A DNA stretch of 64,000 nucleotides from Eretmocerus hayati (taxonomy: Eukaryota; Arthropoda; Insecta; Hymenoptera; Aphelinidae), in assembly GCA_029851415.1 (NCBI GenBank), contig CM056743.1, forward strand, positions 77,270,186-77,334,185, in the 5' to 3' direction. Below are positions 42,600 to 55,418 of this stretch, piece by piece. The notes below the pieces were generated by a model. That model searched no databases. It was not told the origin of the DNA and saw nothing but the letters and a program-made list of their open reading frames with translations. Within the stretch, counting starts at the first letter, position 1; each line of letters begins with the position of its first letter. The position numbers were made by a program, and so were the translations under genes.

Positions 42600-45500
42600 A
42601 TGAAGGTTTCAAATACACAACCTAGTTACGCTACACATTTTCCAAATTACATTCACAGGACACGAAAGGGAAAAAGAAAAAGACAACATAATAAAAAAAA
42701 AGAAAACTAAAGCTTTGAAACATGCACGTTGCCTGCAGATAAGCTACAAAAATTTACAAGACTAAAATATATGTCAAATTGCTGCTGGTGTATAAGACGT
42801 CTAACGACATTCGAACCCTAATGTGTAAATTTATAGTTCGCCAGTTTAACAGTCTGAGAATGGGAAATCTATTTTAGTGGAAAATTGAAGAAAATAATCT
42901 CTTTCTTAACTTCTGTTCATAATAATAATCTCGGACAGAAAATGACGTGCTATGTGAATCCAAAGAATGTATAAGAATTGCTACAATCTCCTAATCTCGC
43001 AGCGTATTTCGATGTTGGTAAGAATTTCCCACGATAGGCACAAAATGCCGAATCAACTCTCAACATTCTCATTATTTGCGAATGAGATTGTATCAATAGA
43101 TTCTGTAAAATCGATCATCGCTCAGGATTTCAAAAGTTGGTCCATATACCACAATAAAAAAAAAATGAGTCTACCTCCATTCTCAAATATGTAAATTGGA
43201 CTCCGTAATTCATATAAAATATTTTAGGAATTTAAATAAGCATTCTTGAAGCTAAAGATCAGACTTTTTCTGATCCAAACCGGAAATCAACTCTTAAAAT
43301 TCAATCAAAATGTCATGATAAGTTTCACAGATTCCTATGATGAGCATTTTCTTTATAGATACAAATTCACATCTTCACGACTGAACGGATTTGAATATAG
43401 TGCATAACCTTTCAATCTATGAATAAGACTCACAAATACTCATGCAAACTCCACTCATCACAAGACGAGTCTCATTATTCACGTGATAATTGACAAATTT
43501 AATAATTATCAAATGCAACTTTGCACACTCCCGAAAAGTATTTGAAAATGCACGCTGTGCCTATCTATCCTGGACAGGAAATCTCATACATCTCCGGTAA
43601 ATGATGCTATGGGCCAGAATCCTTTAAACGAGCCATGGTGCAAAAGGTATGATTTTCAAAGATAAATTGAAAACTAAAAAGTAAAGACGAGCTCGAGTCA
43701 GTTTGACCCAAAATGCAGTTAAGGCTTAAGGTTCACAATCAAATAAAAGAAGAATCAATAGAATGGAATAATTTTGATAACAAAACACTCAACACTACCT
43801 TGCAAATCAATGAAAAAAATTCCTCTCGACTTTTTCCTGAGTAATCAGAATCTGATTCTCTTTCACAATCCTAACTTCATTCCTAATAAAAAAATAATAA
43901 AAAATGATAAATACACATCGATTATGGACAAAACGTGATCCATACTGGGGTCTCGACATGAACTTCAGTTCTTGATTCAAATTAAGAGGAACCTATTTCA
44001 ATATTCGTCATACTACCAAGTAGAGTTAGAATTCTCGCAATTTTAGGTGCAAAACGAACAATAAATTGAGGGAGCGGGGCCGAAAGATACTTCCCAGTTC
44101 TCATCAAAATAATCTTTCAGCAACAGCTCCTCAAGAATCGACAAAAACGCCAAGCTATACATATAAACCATGATCAAAACGCAATTCTTTAATACAAATC
44201 CAACATATTCAAGTACTCTGGAATAGCAAAAAGAGCACATCGCATATGGCTGAAGCTATTTTTTTTATCCAGCAAAACCAATCCAAAATTCAAAATAAGA
44301 AAAAAAAATCAAACGTACAAGAACAAACGATACTGTGAGCAAATGCTGATCTACTTTATATAAATGAAAATCGTTGTGAATGGAAATCATCAAATGACCA
44401 ACCACCAGCAACTCAATGATCTCATACAATGAAGATCTATCTACCTATCTATATCTATATACCCTGAGGCGCCAGTACAGTTCAGTATCAGTCCGTAAGC
44501 ATCGAGTGGCGTATAGTCATCTAAAAGCAGTAGCTCAGTATCATGGAGTATACAGCGGGCGGGCTGTATGTATCAAGCACAGCAATAGATACAACGCGTA
44601 TTCCTATAGCAGTGACTCAGCAACGGGTCGGTCCATAGCAGCACACGTACACTGAGTGGAGGCACCGCTTATTGTCCTTGGTGCTTCTGTGTGAGTCGCA
44701 TGTTAAAGCATAGGAAGTGCGCGCAAAGAGCGGTCGACGCACAAGCCACTTTTGTCCCGGGTGCTTCTGTGTGCGTTGAACACAGCCAGTATAGGCCTGT
44801 AAAGGCATCGCATAGAGACAAATGTCTAATGAAAAAGCAATAGTTTTGGGGCAACACAGGTGAGCTGTTCTCTGCTCATTATCTCTGATTTAAACTCTTT
44901 TCGAACTTGAGGTTACAAATTTCCTTTATGTGATGCAGCAATAATGACATTAACATTCTCATAACATTTTTAACCTCAATCTTTCAAGTGCCTTTTGGAA
45001 ATTCAAACTGAATAAAAATGTGCAATTTCTTCTATCATGCACTCTTTCATTCAAATTGGACATTAAAAATAGTAACCACATCAAAAACCATAGGTCACAA
45101 CTTACACCCATCATCAAATAAGCAGTAACAGCTATTGTCAAAACTCTGAAATGAATATATATTTTGTGTCAAAAAATTAGCCCAAACTGCCCCTCATCAA
45201 GTACAAGTCCCACATCTTATCAGAATTGTTTGTCGCTCAAAATATTTTTTCTCCACACTACCTTTTTCATCAATCATTAACTTGTGTCCCATGACCACAT
45301 TATGAATGGCAATCCCTTACTCATGCTAAGCATCTTAATTAACAAACCAACTATGCATCAAAATAGACAATCAAGAGAGTCGAGTGGTTGTGAATGAATT
45401 TTTCAGTTAAAACCCAATGATTACTGAGTAAGTTCACAATAGTCATGCTGTACTGGTCAGCAAAAATTAATAAAACTCAAATTGCAACATTGCAAAATTT

Positions 45501-48015
45501 AACAGCTACAACTATACACAAAACAAGCTCTTGATCTAAGAAACTGGACAAGGAATTCAGATCTACTATCCCATCCATCACAAACTGCAGTAAAACTCAC
45601 CAAATGCATCAACGGGTATAAAATTCTTTGATCTCACATACCTTTTCCAATACACCATAAGCTTACAGTTACACTAAAGTTGATTTAGTATGGAAAATGG
45701 GATTCACTTGTCAAAATCACAAACCCTGTCCAGCACAAAAAGTAATCTTACTCATGGTGATTTACTTACATACAATTTCAGCGTACAACAGCATCCATAC
45801 CCCAAAGTTAGAATAGCACACCTTGGGGCAACAGCAAGACTCAGCTTTCTTCAGCATTCTCACTCACAAACAAATTCATCATCCAATTTTGAATTACAAT
45901 TACAGCTGAATCACTCTTGTTAAATTGTTCAAGTGAGATATAGTTTTCTAGCAACAACAACATTACACACATCTAAATTGATGTATGTATGCTTGTCAAG
46001 AGTCAAAGATGAATTTTGTCTGCTTACTCTAACTCTAAGACGCATTGAACACGCTATAGTACAGGCAGAGATCATCATCTGATGTACTTGACTTCCCCTC
46101 CCTGTACTTACTGTCATGATCTTTCCTCTCTCTCACACACATTGAAATAGGGAAAGCCTCCTGCTCAGTGTCAAACGTCAATGCGGCACTCATGCCATTG
46201 ATGCCTAAGCAAAGCCAGAGTGGAGAATCCAAATCTCTTCTGACTGATGGTTGATATTTCAGTAGCAAGAATATGAATGTAGCTTTCATGCTTTGATGAG
46301 ATTTTCCAGGTGAATACTCATGGGTTTATATTTTAAATATTACATCAAAATAATGAAATGAGTTCAACTCATGGAATGGTCATCTTGGAAAGTTTTTGCA
46401 CTACCCAGTTTAAAACATCAACATTGTGGCTAATACATTGTAGACTCTCTCATGATAGAAAATTTCAGTGGGCTCTTTTGTTTTGCTCACAAACCACAAT
46501 GAACAGTCTATCAGTAAGTAATTGAGCTCATGTAAGGAGCTATAGCTTCATAAAAGTCTCTTATAGCCATCAAGTCTATTCTCATTCTCAACATGAATTC
46601 TTATACCGATAGTTCATAAATAAAACTGAAATCCATTAATCGGTGCTTACCCAAAGGGGGATACCCATGTATAGATGTTGAACAACAGCCTTCACACAAT
46701 TAGGATGGTGAATACAGTATTTCAGAAAATACTTACCCACAGTAATAAGGATTCCCAATTTTTCATTCGCCAAAACCTATCACACCTATAGGATATTGCT
46801 CTAACAAAGCAAAATCTTTCAAAGTCATCTGAACTATAGTAATGTGGGAATAGGCCTTTGAATAACATCAATTTATGTTTGATAAACTACCCTGCTAGTA
46901 CTCATTAGGTCTCAGCTTCATTGGTAACCGGATGAAAAATATTGTCATTCTTATAACTGGACCCCAATAGTAGCTTTAAAGTATACCTACTCCACTCAAA
47001 TTCTCACTCACACACTGGTAAATATTCAAACCTTCTGCCATGAAGGGCTAAAACATCAGAATTAGCATTCTTGGTAAATGCCGGGTGAGACCTTCAATGA
47101 AATGGATCACTTTCTCACATCATGCATAGCATCAGTCACAACATTTCACTAATGCATGTGTCAAACTATAAGACCACAGATTCATGATTGGGAAAGAATC
47201 ACAAAATGTCACTATCAAGAGTCGAACAATGCCCACTCAATGTTTCAAGACAGTATGTTTCTAATGACCCTGTATAGATATGAACCAGATATATGTTTGG
47301 ACCACCACAAACTAATGGGATCATTTACCTAGTGTACTTAATATCAATCTATCATGTCAGCAACTGGTATAAAAGAATCTTACAAGTTGACGCATTTTGA
47401 CTGTTCATAAACTTGTGGCTCCCAATGTTTTTAACTCACACCCATGACTTCCAATGGTGGCTCACTCAGGGTTTATACACCTAAAAGTATCACTTCAGTA
47501 CAACACAGAACTTGCACTTTTTGGGGTATATTGATTAGACTTGAGCCGCACAAGAATATTCCATCTGCATAATGCATACCTGAATTCATAACAGGTAAGC
47601 TTATGAGAATAACATGCATAAAGCTTGCTCATGAGCTGAATCATTTGGCATCTTGATTCAATAAAGAAAATTTTCAGCGACTCTTGTCAAATATTATAAA
47701 CAACCACATCACCAAGTTAACCAAATTAGTCAAAATTTCATTTCTGAAACTGTCCAACTGGATGGTGAACTATAACGCCATAAGCTGATCAGCATCACTG
47801 TTAAAGCATTTAATGTTGCAGAATAGTTCATAGTGAGCACTAACTACAAGTACTCATAAGAATCAGCTAAAAAGGGCCAATCATGTCATGCATGAGTGAC
47901 CCCTCAAAACAAGTGTCTTACAGATGAGCAAAGATTGATATTTGAGATACCGGTAAACATCAGACATGATATAGAAGCTTCAAAAATCCATAAACTCTTG
48001 TAGCCATCCAATACT
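42600..48015. other. long AT-rich cargo stretch without recognisable genes
   Basis: About 5.4 kb of AT-rich sequence with only short open frames. A GC-richer island at 44460-44850 has repeated CAGTATCA words and a duplicated block around GGTGCTTCTGTGTG (44680 and 44758), and could be a promoter for leftward transcription. A block near 44391 (ATCAAATGACCA...CAACTCAATGA) recurs near 52592. The rest may be large introns. Confidence 0.35.
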
Positions 48016-49760
48016 CTACCAACATAGGAGAACAAATTCATCATAATCATAACTTTTATTCACTGAGCTATTAAACTGTACTGCTACTATGAATGCTACT
48101 CTGCTGCAGCTGTCAAAATATTTCCTCAATAACCTCATATGGGCATCACCTGTAGAAGAAACATCAAGTTTTCTTTTCAATTGGTCCAAAGATCTCATGA
48201 GAAATCCAGTTTTCATTGACATAAGATTGAATTTATCACAATCAAGGCATTCTCTCTAGCAAGCTGGTCTGCTAGACAAGAATGAGTGACCATATGTAAT
48301 AAAGTAGATTATTGAATCAATCTTACTTTTGGTATGTCTTTAGGTCAGTCTACAATAACAGTGAGTTCCATACTTAAGAAGCAACATGAAAGCAAGTAAC
48401 TCCGACTTACAATGCTTGGATAATAGTGACAAAAGATGGAATCCTTACTGATTGAGAAATGCTCACAAAGAATTTCCAAGGTTTTTTTTGTACTCCTCAG
48501 AAATCATGAATTTGTTGATATTTGTCTAGACAGTCTTTTGCTCACTTTAAAATACATTTAGAACTTCCTGTCACTGCATCTGACTGCTTAAACATGATGG
48601 GCAAAGCCATGAAATAAGTTAAGAAAGCAAAAGAATTTTTTTTTTCTCCCAAGCGAATTTACTTGAAAAATCGGCAAGTATGCGGAGTTTTTTAAAGTTG
48701 AGGGCCGATTACTCGTAAACTATGACTCCAATCGAAATCTTACAAGAGATCAAAAACGTTCTGCTTTGGAAGCTGAGTAATTTTGCTCCGGGACACTTCT
48801 CTGAGAAACCCACCGGTTTTGAACTAGACCTGATGGAAGTTTGACCCACTCCAAACCCAGGAAAATGCATACCAAAATTTCCAAATTTTTTTTTCTCTTT
48901 CTCCTCATAATTCTGGTAGATAGGTGGAGTAAGTATTAAACTGATACAGGAATCCAGCATCTTTTTGAACAATATTTATTGAAAATAATCAGTAGAATCA
49001 GATAAAGTGTGCCATTCATGCTATACATAAATGAGCTACCAAAATTGTTGAATCCAGAACTTATACACCTTATCTGCTGAGCAGTATTTCATCTCCATAG
49101 AGCAATCATAAGAAACAGATCCCATTATTCAATAATTAAGAAAAAATCACAGTCTGACAGAAAAAGAACCACCCAAATTTATCAGCCCACAGTTAAGAAC
49201 AGCTGGAACAGAAAAAAAATCACCCAATCTCGTCATAACTCTGCAAACATCACAAGATGCAGTAATGTCCCACATAAGTCCCATAATCATTTGAATAAGA
49301 TCCACAATATCAAAATCAGTCGAAGTATTCTGCTGAGCAAACTGTTCTACTAGGCGGAGCAAGTGCTTATATGTATGATAACTTTTAGATCAAATATTGG
49401 TATGACTTCAGGTTACTCTACAATAACACCATCAATGCTTATGCAAAGCTACACAAACCGATGATTTGGAGTTAAAATACATGATAAATGCCCATGATGA
49501 ACAAAATAATGGTAGATTGGGAATGCTCACAACAGAAATCCTAGAGATATTTTTATAAACTCAAGATTATTCAAAGAGGGGTTGTGTTATCAAATGCTAC
49601 ATCCATTTAAACACTCACTTTACATTTGGAAACCCCTTTCACTACATAAGTACGAGAGGCAAGGCCGTGAAACAGGTTATGAAAGAAAGCAATGACATTT
49701 TTTCTTGGATGAAATTTCTGGAAAAATCGGCAACTATGCGAAGTTTTGCCAGTAGTACAG
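48016..49760 (-). repeat. diverged tandem duplication with two candidate terminal exons
   Basis: Segments around 48300-48740 and 49400-49760 are related: shared words include TCTACAATAACA, AGAAATCC/AATGCTCACA and GAAAAATCGGCAA-TATGCG-AGTTTT in the same order about 1.07 kb apart. Each block has a minus-strand open frame in similar position (48016-48222 and 49147-49362). The second looks the more protein-like (FDIVDLIQMIMGLMWDITAS) and may be an exon. Both are unrecognised. Confidence 0.35.
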
Positions 49761-49918
49761 AATTAAGCCGTCTAAAAAATGAGCAGTCCAACTCACAATT
49801 TCTCTCCGCAAAATTGTATCGAACCTTTAGTGTAAATTTGGGCATAGATGAGCTAATACATGAATCCAACAAGCATACAAAATTAGTTTGGGTTCGCAAA
49901 TCACAATTTTTTTCAGAA

Positions 49919-51072
49919 TTAGGGGTGGCGAAAGCCATTAGCAACGCGAAAGAAGAGGGCTATAAGTTCTTCCACCGTTTCGCATAGGCTACTCGCTTCA
50001 GCAAAATGAGCTTCGAACTCAGACGGTTGCAACGTTATATATCCTTGACGAAGCGCAGTAGACAAAAACCAACGCATGTCTGCTTCAATTTCAGCTCGAG
50101 CTGAATCCTGTAAGAAAGGAAAGAAAACAAATAAGCTCCAAATCGAAACTTCCTCAAACCGGAAAGCTAACCGCCCTACATTGAGCCTCGAAATCAAAAC
50201 ATCTGTAAAACACTGTAGTCAAAGCGCTCAGGGGTTCTCATCTTGGACAAATGACACATCGACCGGCATCACGCTATAGCAGCATGGCGTTCATACAATT
50301 CATATTAGGTTTACTCGGACGTTACAAGAACTCATTCAAATTTGGGGTAAAAATTGAGATAATCCCAAACACCTCAGCTTCTTGAACAACACCTTTATCT
50401 AATGGAATTATGTTTGCACAAATCAAATCTCATTCACATTCACATTTTCATTGATAGCTCTGGTCACATTACAATCGAAAGTACATTACTATTTGCAGAA
50501 AAATCGAACCATGAACTCTTGGACAAACTGACTAATATCTCTATCAATTACCAGAAGGTCTCCAATCGAATTGAACGAAAACCCCATGCGGTATAGGCGT
50601 GGCACAATATTATAATGAAAAAGGCACGATCAGCTAGATGGAAATTTTAGCCTCTCAGGTTCATATTTCATCTAAGACGGACACGAAAAAAAATTTATTC
50701 ACTCAAGCCTCAAAATTACAACTGTACGCAGCCAAATTATACATATATCTCGCAAATCCTGAATTAAAATTCTGCCAAAGTGTAGTAGAAAACGAAAGAC
50801 GACTCACTTGTTCGGGTTCCATAGGGAGAGCGTCGTCTTCAACAGGTTCGGGAGGCCCGAGCAGCGCTCCTCGCATGAGAGCATCGAAGTCTGCATCGCG
50901 AGCATCATTAACGTAATCAAAGAAATCAGGCTGGTGTTCACCCACATCCAAATCAATATCCTCGAAAATATCGATTAAATCAAGGCTTTCGGAGGCAGAA
51001 TCAGATTCATCCGTCTCCTGGGGGACGTCGATATTGTTATCACCCGGCAATTCCGGAGTAACAAAGTATAAG
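49919..51072 (-). CDS. unrecognised acidic antisense cargo gene (at least two exons)
   Basis: Exon 51072-50808 (acceptor GTTAACAG, donor CAA|GTGAGT) encodes a very acidic stretch (ESDSASESLDLIDIFEDIDL). It joins in phase 0 to the terminal exon 50107-49919 (strong acceptor TTTCTTACAG), which encodes 62 residues with a helical, Glu/Phe-rich sequence ending at TAA. An earlier exon probably lies near 51160-51270 (LVKFIVNHAFYSF) with donor choice uncertain. No domain recognised. The acidic profile suits a nuclear or transcription-related protein, but that is only suggestive. Confidence 0.5.
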
Positions 51073-51798
51073 CTGTTAACACAAAAGTAACATGAATAAG
51101 ATCTCACACATTTCATTGCGTTCAATAAAAATCCAAAAGAACGACTCACAAAAGAATAGAAAGCATGGTTAACTATGAACTTCACGAGAAGATGTCCAAG
51201 GGCATACTGACGGTTCTGGAGAATAGTGCTGTTGGCCAGATTGAAATACCAGAACACATGGACCAATCTATTAGACCATACTAAAGAGAAAAAACTCGGG
51301 GCAAATCCAATAGATAAGAGGATAGATGCTCTACTAAGCGTATGAAGATCAGGCGTCTACTTGCTTCACACCGGGACGCGTAACTCTAGCAATAGCCCTC
51401 GCAGTACCGAAATGGGCTGAAGATTTTTTTTATATAGTGCGAGGATCCTATAGGCAAGCTTTTGAAAGCTAATTGAGACGTTGTGTTATAACCCATCTCA
51501 GAGTCTCTTTTAAAAGGAAACTATACACATACTTTTCACGGTAAAATATTCTAGATTTGTATCAACAATTTATAGCCTCTCAACAAATTTTCAATCACAA
51601 TGTAAACTTTTCTCCCAAATGAGCAATCAAGGAAGACATACTGCGGATGAAAAACCAAATTACGTGCATCGCAAAATTAATCAAGAAAATCAGCTAAGGA
51701 AAATTGTAAAATCGTAGAAAAGTTTTGGGTTTCCGCAATAAAATTACTAACTAAACGTACACGGAATATTCTGTATTGAAGATATTGAGGATAAACAA

Positions 51799-52395
51799 CT
51801 ATCGGCACCAATAATCGTCTTCCTTCATAGCCGACCTAGAGATAGAAAATTTTTATTATCATCAATATCGAAAGAACATGTGTCGAATTCACCATCTTCA
51901 GAATGATAATACTTACAAACACCTTGCGCAGAGCGTAGAGAAATCGTTGTTTGTAAAAGGTCCAGTTGATTCGCAATGTAAACAAACTGTGCTTGCTCCA
52001 ACGGGACAGTCATCAGGTGATGAATGATGTTTAAAGTACTCAATTAGTCCATAGAGGTTCGAGATACGATCGCGGATCCATCTCTCCATACCATTTATTT
52101 CGCTGACAAGGGGTAAGATGGCTTTCTCGTAAGCTATCTGATACTCATACAGGGCAATGATTAAAGAATTTTCTAGCTCGACGTTCGCAGGATTTATAAT
52201 TTCTGGTCGTAGCCTCTGCGAGCGACGTTGGTGGCTCCTCTGCAATCGCTTTGGAAGCTGCACTCGTCGTAACGTTACAACAGGAAGATTTCTAAACGCA
52301 TCAAGGCAGTGCTGATTTTTGTATTGTGAAACTCGATTACGATCCGGATGAACAGAAAGTAGGGCATTAAGGTTTGCAAAAACGTGCGGAGACAT
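51799..52395 (-). CDS. Cys-rich antisense cargo protein, paralogue A (two exons)
   Basis: Exon 1 from ATG 52395 to a GTAAGT donor at about 51917; it ends inside a zinc-ribbon-like motif, CLHCESTGP then LCARC. Two leftover bases join the short terminal exon 51835-51799, which adds 13 codons. About 172 residues: Arg/Gln-rich centre, then helical region, then the CxxC pairs. The neighbouring gene 52890-54634 ends in the same way (CPNC, FCKSC, same splice phase, tiny last exon), so the two are paralogues. Function unknown; CxxC-x(n)-CxxC suggests metal binding. Confidence 0.6.
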
Positions 52396-52889
52396 TGAAG
52401 CAAATTTTGTAAACCAGAAAACTTCAAAATATTGAACAAATCAAATAGAACCACTAACTCGTAAGCGCGGAAACGAAATGACAGCACGATCAAAGTGTAG
52501 CCTCTCGCTTACGCTCGATTAATTTTATCGGCAGAGGAATTAGGAAGGAACGAAGGGGACATAGAAAAATGATGATGAGTGCAGGCTCTTGAGATCAAAT
52601 GACCACCGCAACTCAATACTCAGGCATGTTAGCCCATCTACTGAATAATTTCTCTTGTGTCAAAAAGTTTGGTCGACGACTGATATTTCCTACTATTCAG
52701 AAGGAAACGAGGGGTAAACCTAAGCACGGAGCAAAAGTATTACAGAGAACCAGTACATACTGCAGTTATCTTCGTCCATATTCAGAACACTTATTCTATT
52801 CACCGACAAATAGCTAAAAATGGTGAATCTTTTGAAGTAATGAATTTCGGTCAATAGAGAAAAAGCTTAGCAGCCTGCCGAAAATAACC

Positions 52890-54634
52890 TCAGTGAAGGT
52901 CTCTCTGACTATCCATCTTAGAGCTGTAATTTTGTATAAAAAAAAAAAAAAATTTTTTTTATCACTCGCAAACATTCAATCAAAAATTTGGTTCTTTCCA
53001 TATTTGAAGCTCTACTTACATACAACTTTTGCAGAACCCGTACATATGATCCATCAACTTCCGTTGAACTGTCCAACAATTGGGGCAGCGGCTTGCATGG
53101 GTTTCTGGCCTCTTTTCACCACCATATTTCAGATCATATTGTCGGTCGACAATTAGTTGATGGAGGCGAGCCATTCGCTCGTCGCGCTCGAGACACCGAG
53201 TCCTGCGCCGGGTATCCATGACTCGCAGCCCTGCGATTGACAACTGAAGTTGACGAATGACAGGATCACTGTCTAAATCGGAATCCTCTGGTTCTTCCAT
53301 ATGGAGAGAAAGTCTTCTCTTCTTACAAGACAACAATTTCTCTGACGTATCAACAATATCTCTACCAGCAAGTGGACTATGAAAACGTCGATAATTGTCG
53401 GAATAATGAGTTCAGAAGTAATGCTTAACCCTTCCTTATCAAGTGTAGAATCTACCTCGAGGGTTATGGACGTTTTTCTCTCGGCATCATCAGAGCACTG
53501 TTCTGCTCTGGGGTCTGGTACATCGATCAACGAGGCAGCAGCTCTCGCAGTTCTGCCCCGTGTTTGAATAGGCTCACTGCGAGTTTGCAAGAGGGGTTTC
53601 TTCAATTTTCGCTCGGACTGCGGGCCTGTCTTACGTTTTCCTAAATCTGGACTGTATGCACTATTTTTCATCGGCTGTTTTTTCGACTTTTTGCGAAGTC
53701 TACCACCTCGTTTAGGCGAAGGAAACAAATGTTTATTTAATTGATTATACTTGGAGACGCTAATTCGCTTTTGTCTCACAAGCACAGGAAGCAACGGCCT
53801 CTCATCAGCAGTTATAGTCACACTGTTAAGGTGATTCATTGATGATACCTCACTCTTTCGATTTACATCGGGAAGCGACTCGCTGTCAACCTCAAGAACA
53901 ATTTCTTCCATAAGAGATGGTGGTCTGATGAATACCTTATCATAAATATCCATTTCCGAGTCATCAGCAAGTAAAGGATCGAACTCTTCACTATCTTGTA
54001 AATCACTAGTGGTGACGGTAGGAACGTCCGCCCCCACGCCGGAATCAGATCCAATGCGGCTTGCAAGGGTAGCTACTACACGGTCATCAATGTTCTCGAG
54101 GCATTCGGTCAGTCCTGTACTATGGCTTGTAGAAGAAACGGACGCATCTTGGTTCACAGCCATACTATCACAAGAAATTTCATTGCTACACACATCACGC
54201 ACAGCCTCCTCTTTGAATCTCACCTTACGCTGACGAAATGTCTGAAGTCCGCTCGTTGACGGTACAGCACCGTCAGGTTGCACAAAATCCAAAGGATCCG
54301 AAAACCCTGGTATTTTGACGGCTGGTGACAAACTTGTAACATTTGTAATGATAGGCCCTTGAGACCCGGACTCATTCAAATCTTCATGTTCATTTAGATC
54401 AGTGTCGTGCTGACACATAACTTCGTGCACCCTTTCGTAATGGGCAAATCTACAAGGCCCACTTTCATCATCGTCATCATCGGAAGTGACATAACAATAT
54501 TTGTCGAAATCATAGTCTTCGTCACCGGGACCAGAATGTCTATTATCACTGCCGGTCTCATAATCTTCTTCTCCGTGCTCCAAATAATCATAATCGCCCA
54601 CTTCACAATCGTCACTTTCACGAGCAAAACTCAT
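52890..54634 (-). CDS. Cys-rich antisense cargo protein, paralogue B, long acidic/basic N-terminus
   Basis: Starts at ATG 54634 with a strongly acidic Asp/Glu/Tyr region, then Ser-rich and a basic block (KRGGRLRKKSKKQPMKN) that could be a nuclear localisation signal. Near 53400 the frame changes: a 53-nt intron (donor GG|GTTAAG, acceptor TTTTCATAG) would keep it in frame; a frameshift is the alternative. The next part ends in CPNCWTVQRKLMDHMYGFCKSC at a GTAAGT donor (about 53018), and the last exon 52923-52890 adds about a dozen residues. About 530 residues. Same Cys-pair ending and splice phase as paralogue A. No enzymatic motif seen. Confidence 0.6.
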
Positions 54635-54717
54635 TATGTAAACGTTTTTATGAGGGTGTAAGGGGAAGAAAAATCTACTTCACCAAACCGAGGTAAACAC
54701 GAAACTGCAGACGAGAA

Positions 54718-54724
54718 TTATATA
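54718..54724 (-). promoter_or_regulatory. TATA box for antisense paralogue B
   Basis: Minus-strand TATATAA lies 84-90 nt upstream of ATG 54634, with an initiator-like TGCAGTTTCG about 25 nt downstream of it. This suggests the cargo gene has its own promoter and does not depend on the LTR. Confidence 0.5.
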
Positions 54725-54734
54725 GCTTGCCAGT

Positions 54735-55418
54735 GAAACCAAAAACAGCAGTCTCAAGAGCTCAGATTGACCATAAGGGGCACGCGATAGTTCAAAGTAC
54801 GAGAGAGGGAGGTAAGATGGGTAACGTTTATCAAAATAAAACCGGCGGAATGATCAATCAACAAATCCAGTGCCAACAAGCGTCTGTCTGTCAAGTGCAA
54901 ACTCAAGAAGCAAGTAAAAGCGATGAAATGGCGCTTGACTGATGTCTCGCGATAAGTATACGGCGACGCGCACGAGTCACTCAGCGCCGACACGTCAAGT
55001 GCTCCACACAAGAACCACCATTCAGTGCAGAATTAGGCTTCTTAACAACTTGTCAGGCTAACCAGGTGGTCACCAGATCATCCCAGGCGATACACTTTCT
55101 TATTCAATGCGCGGGAGGAGATACCGCAACAGAGCTACCCTTTTAGAAACCAATACGAAGTCGAGGTTATCTATCGCTTCACACATAAAATTTAAGGCTC
55201 ATTAATTAAGAGGCAGAATGGACACATGGCACACATGGAACACGCACAGCCGAATATATGTGAAATTTCTTATCTGCGCGAGATCATCAGAAATATCAAA
55301 ATCGTAGTAAATAAACATCGAATATTTATCAATATCAGTGGTCGAACCAGAGCATAGCCGACAGAACTCTCCTCACCGGGGATCATAAAATTACTGTCTG
55401 AATTTAATTTTATTGCAG
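54735..55418. other. intergenic region before env, no gene recognised
   Basis: Short frames on both strands but none with motifs. Ends in a polypyrimidine-type tract and acceptor TTTTATTGCAG (55408-55418) feeding env. Confidence 0.4.

Noticed and set aside
49642..49987. 100-106-codon frames on both strands
   Set aside because: They overlap the duplicated block and the end of the acidic cargo gene; no domain or splice support.
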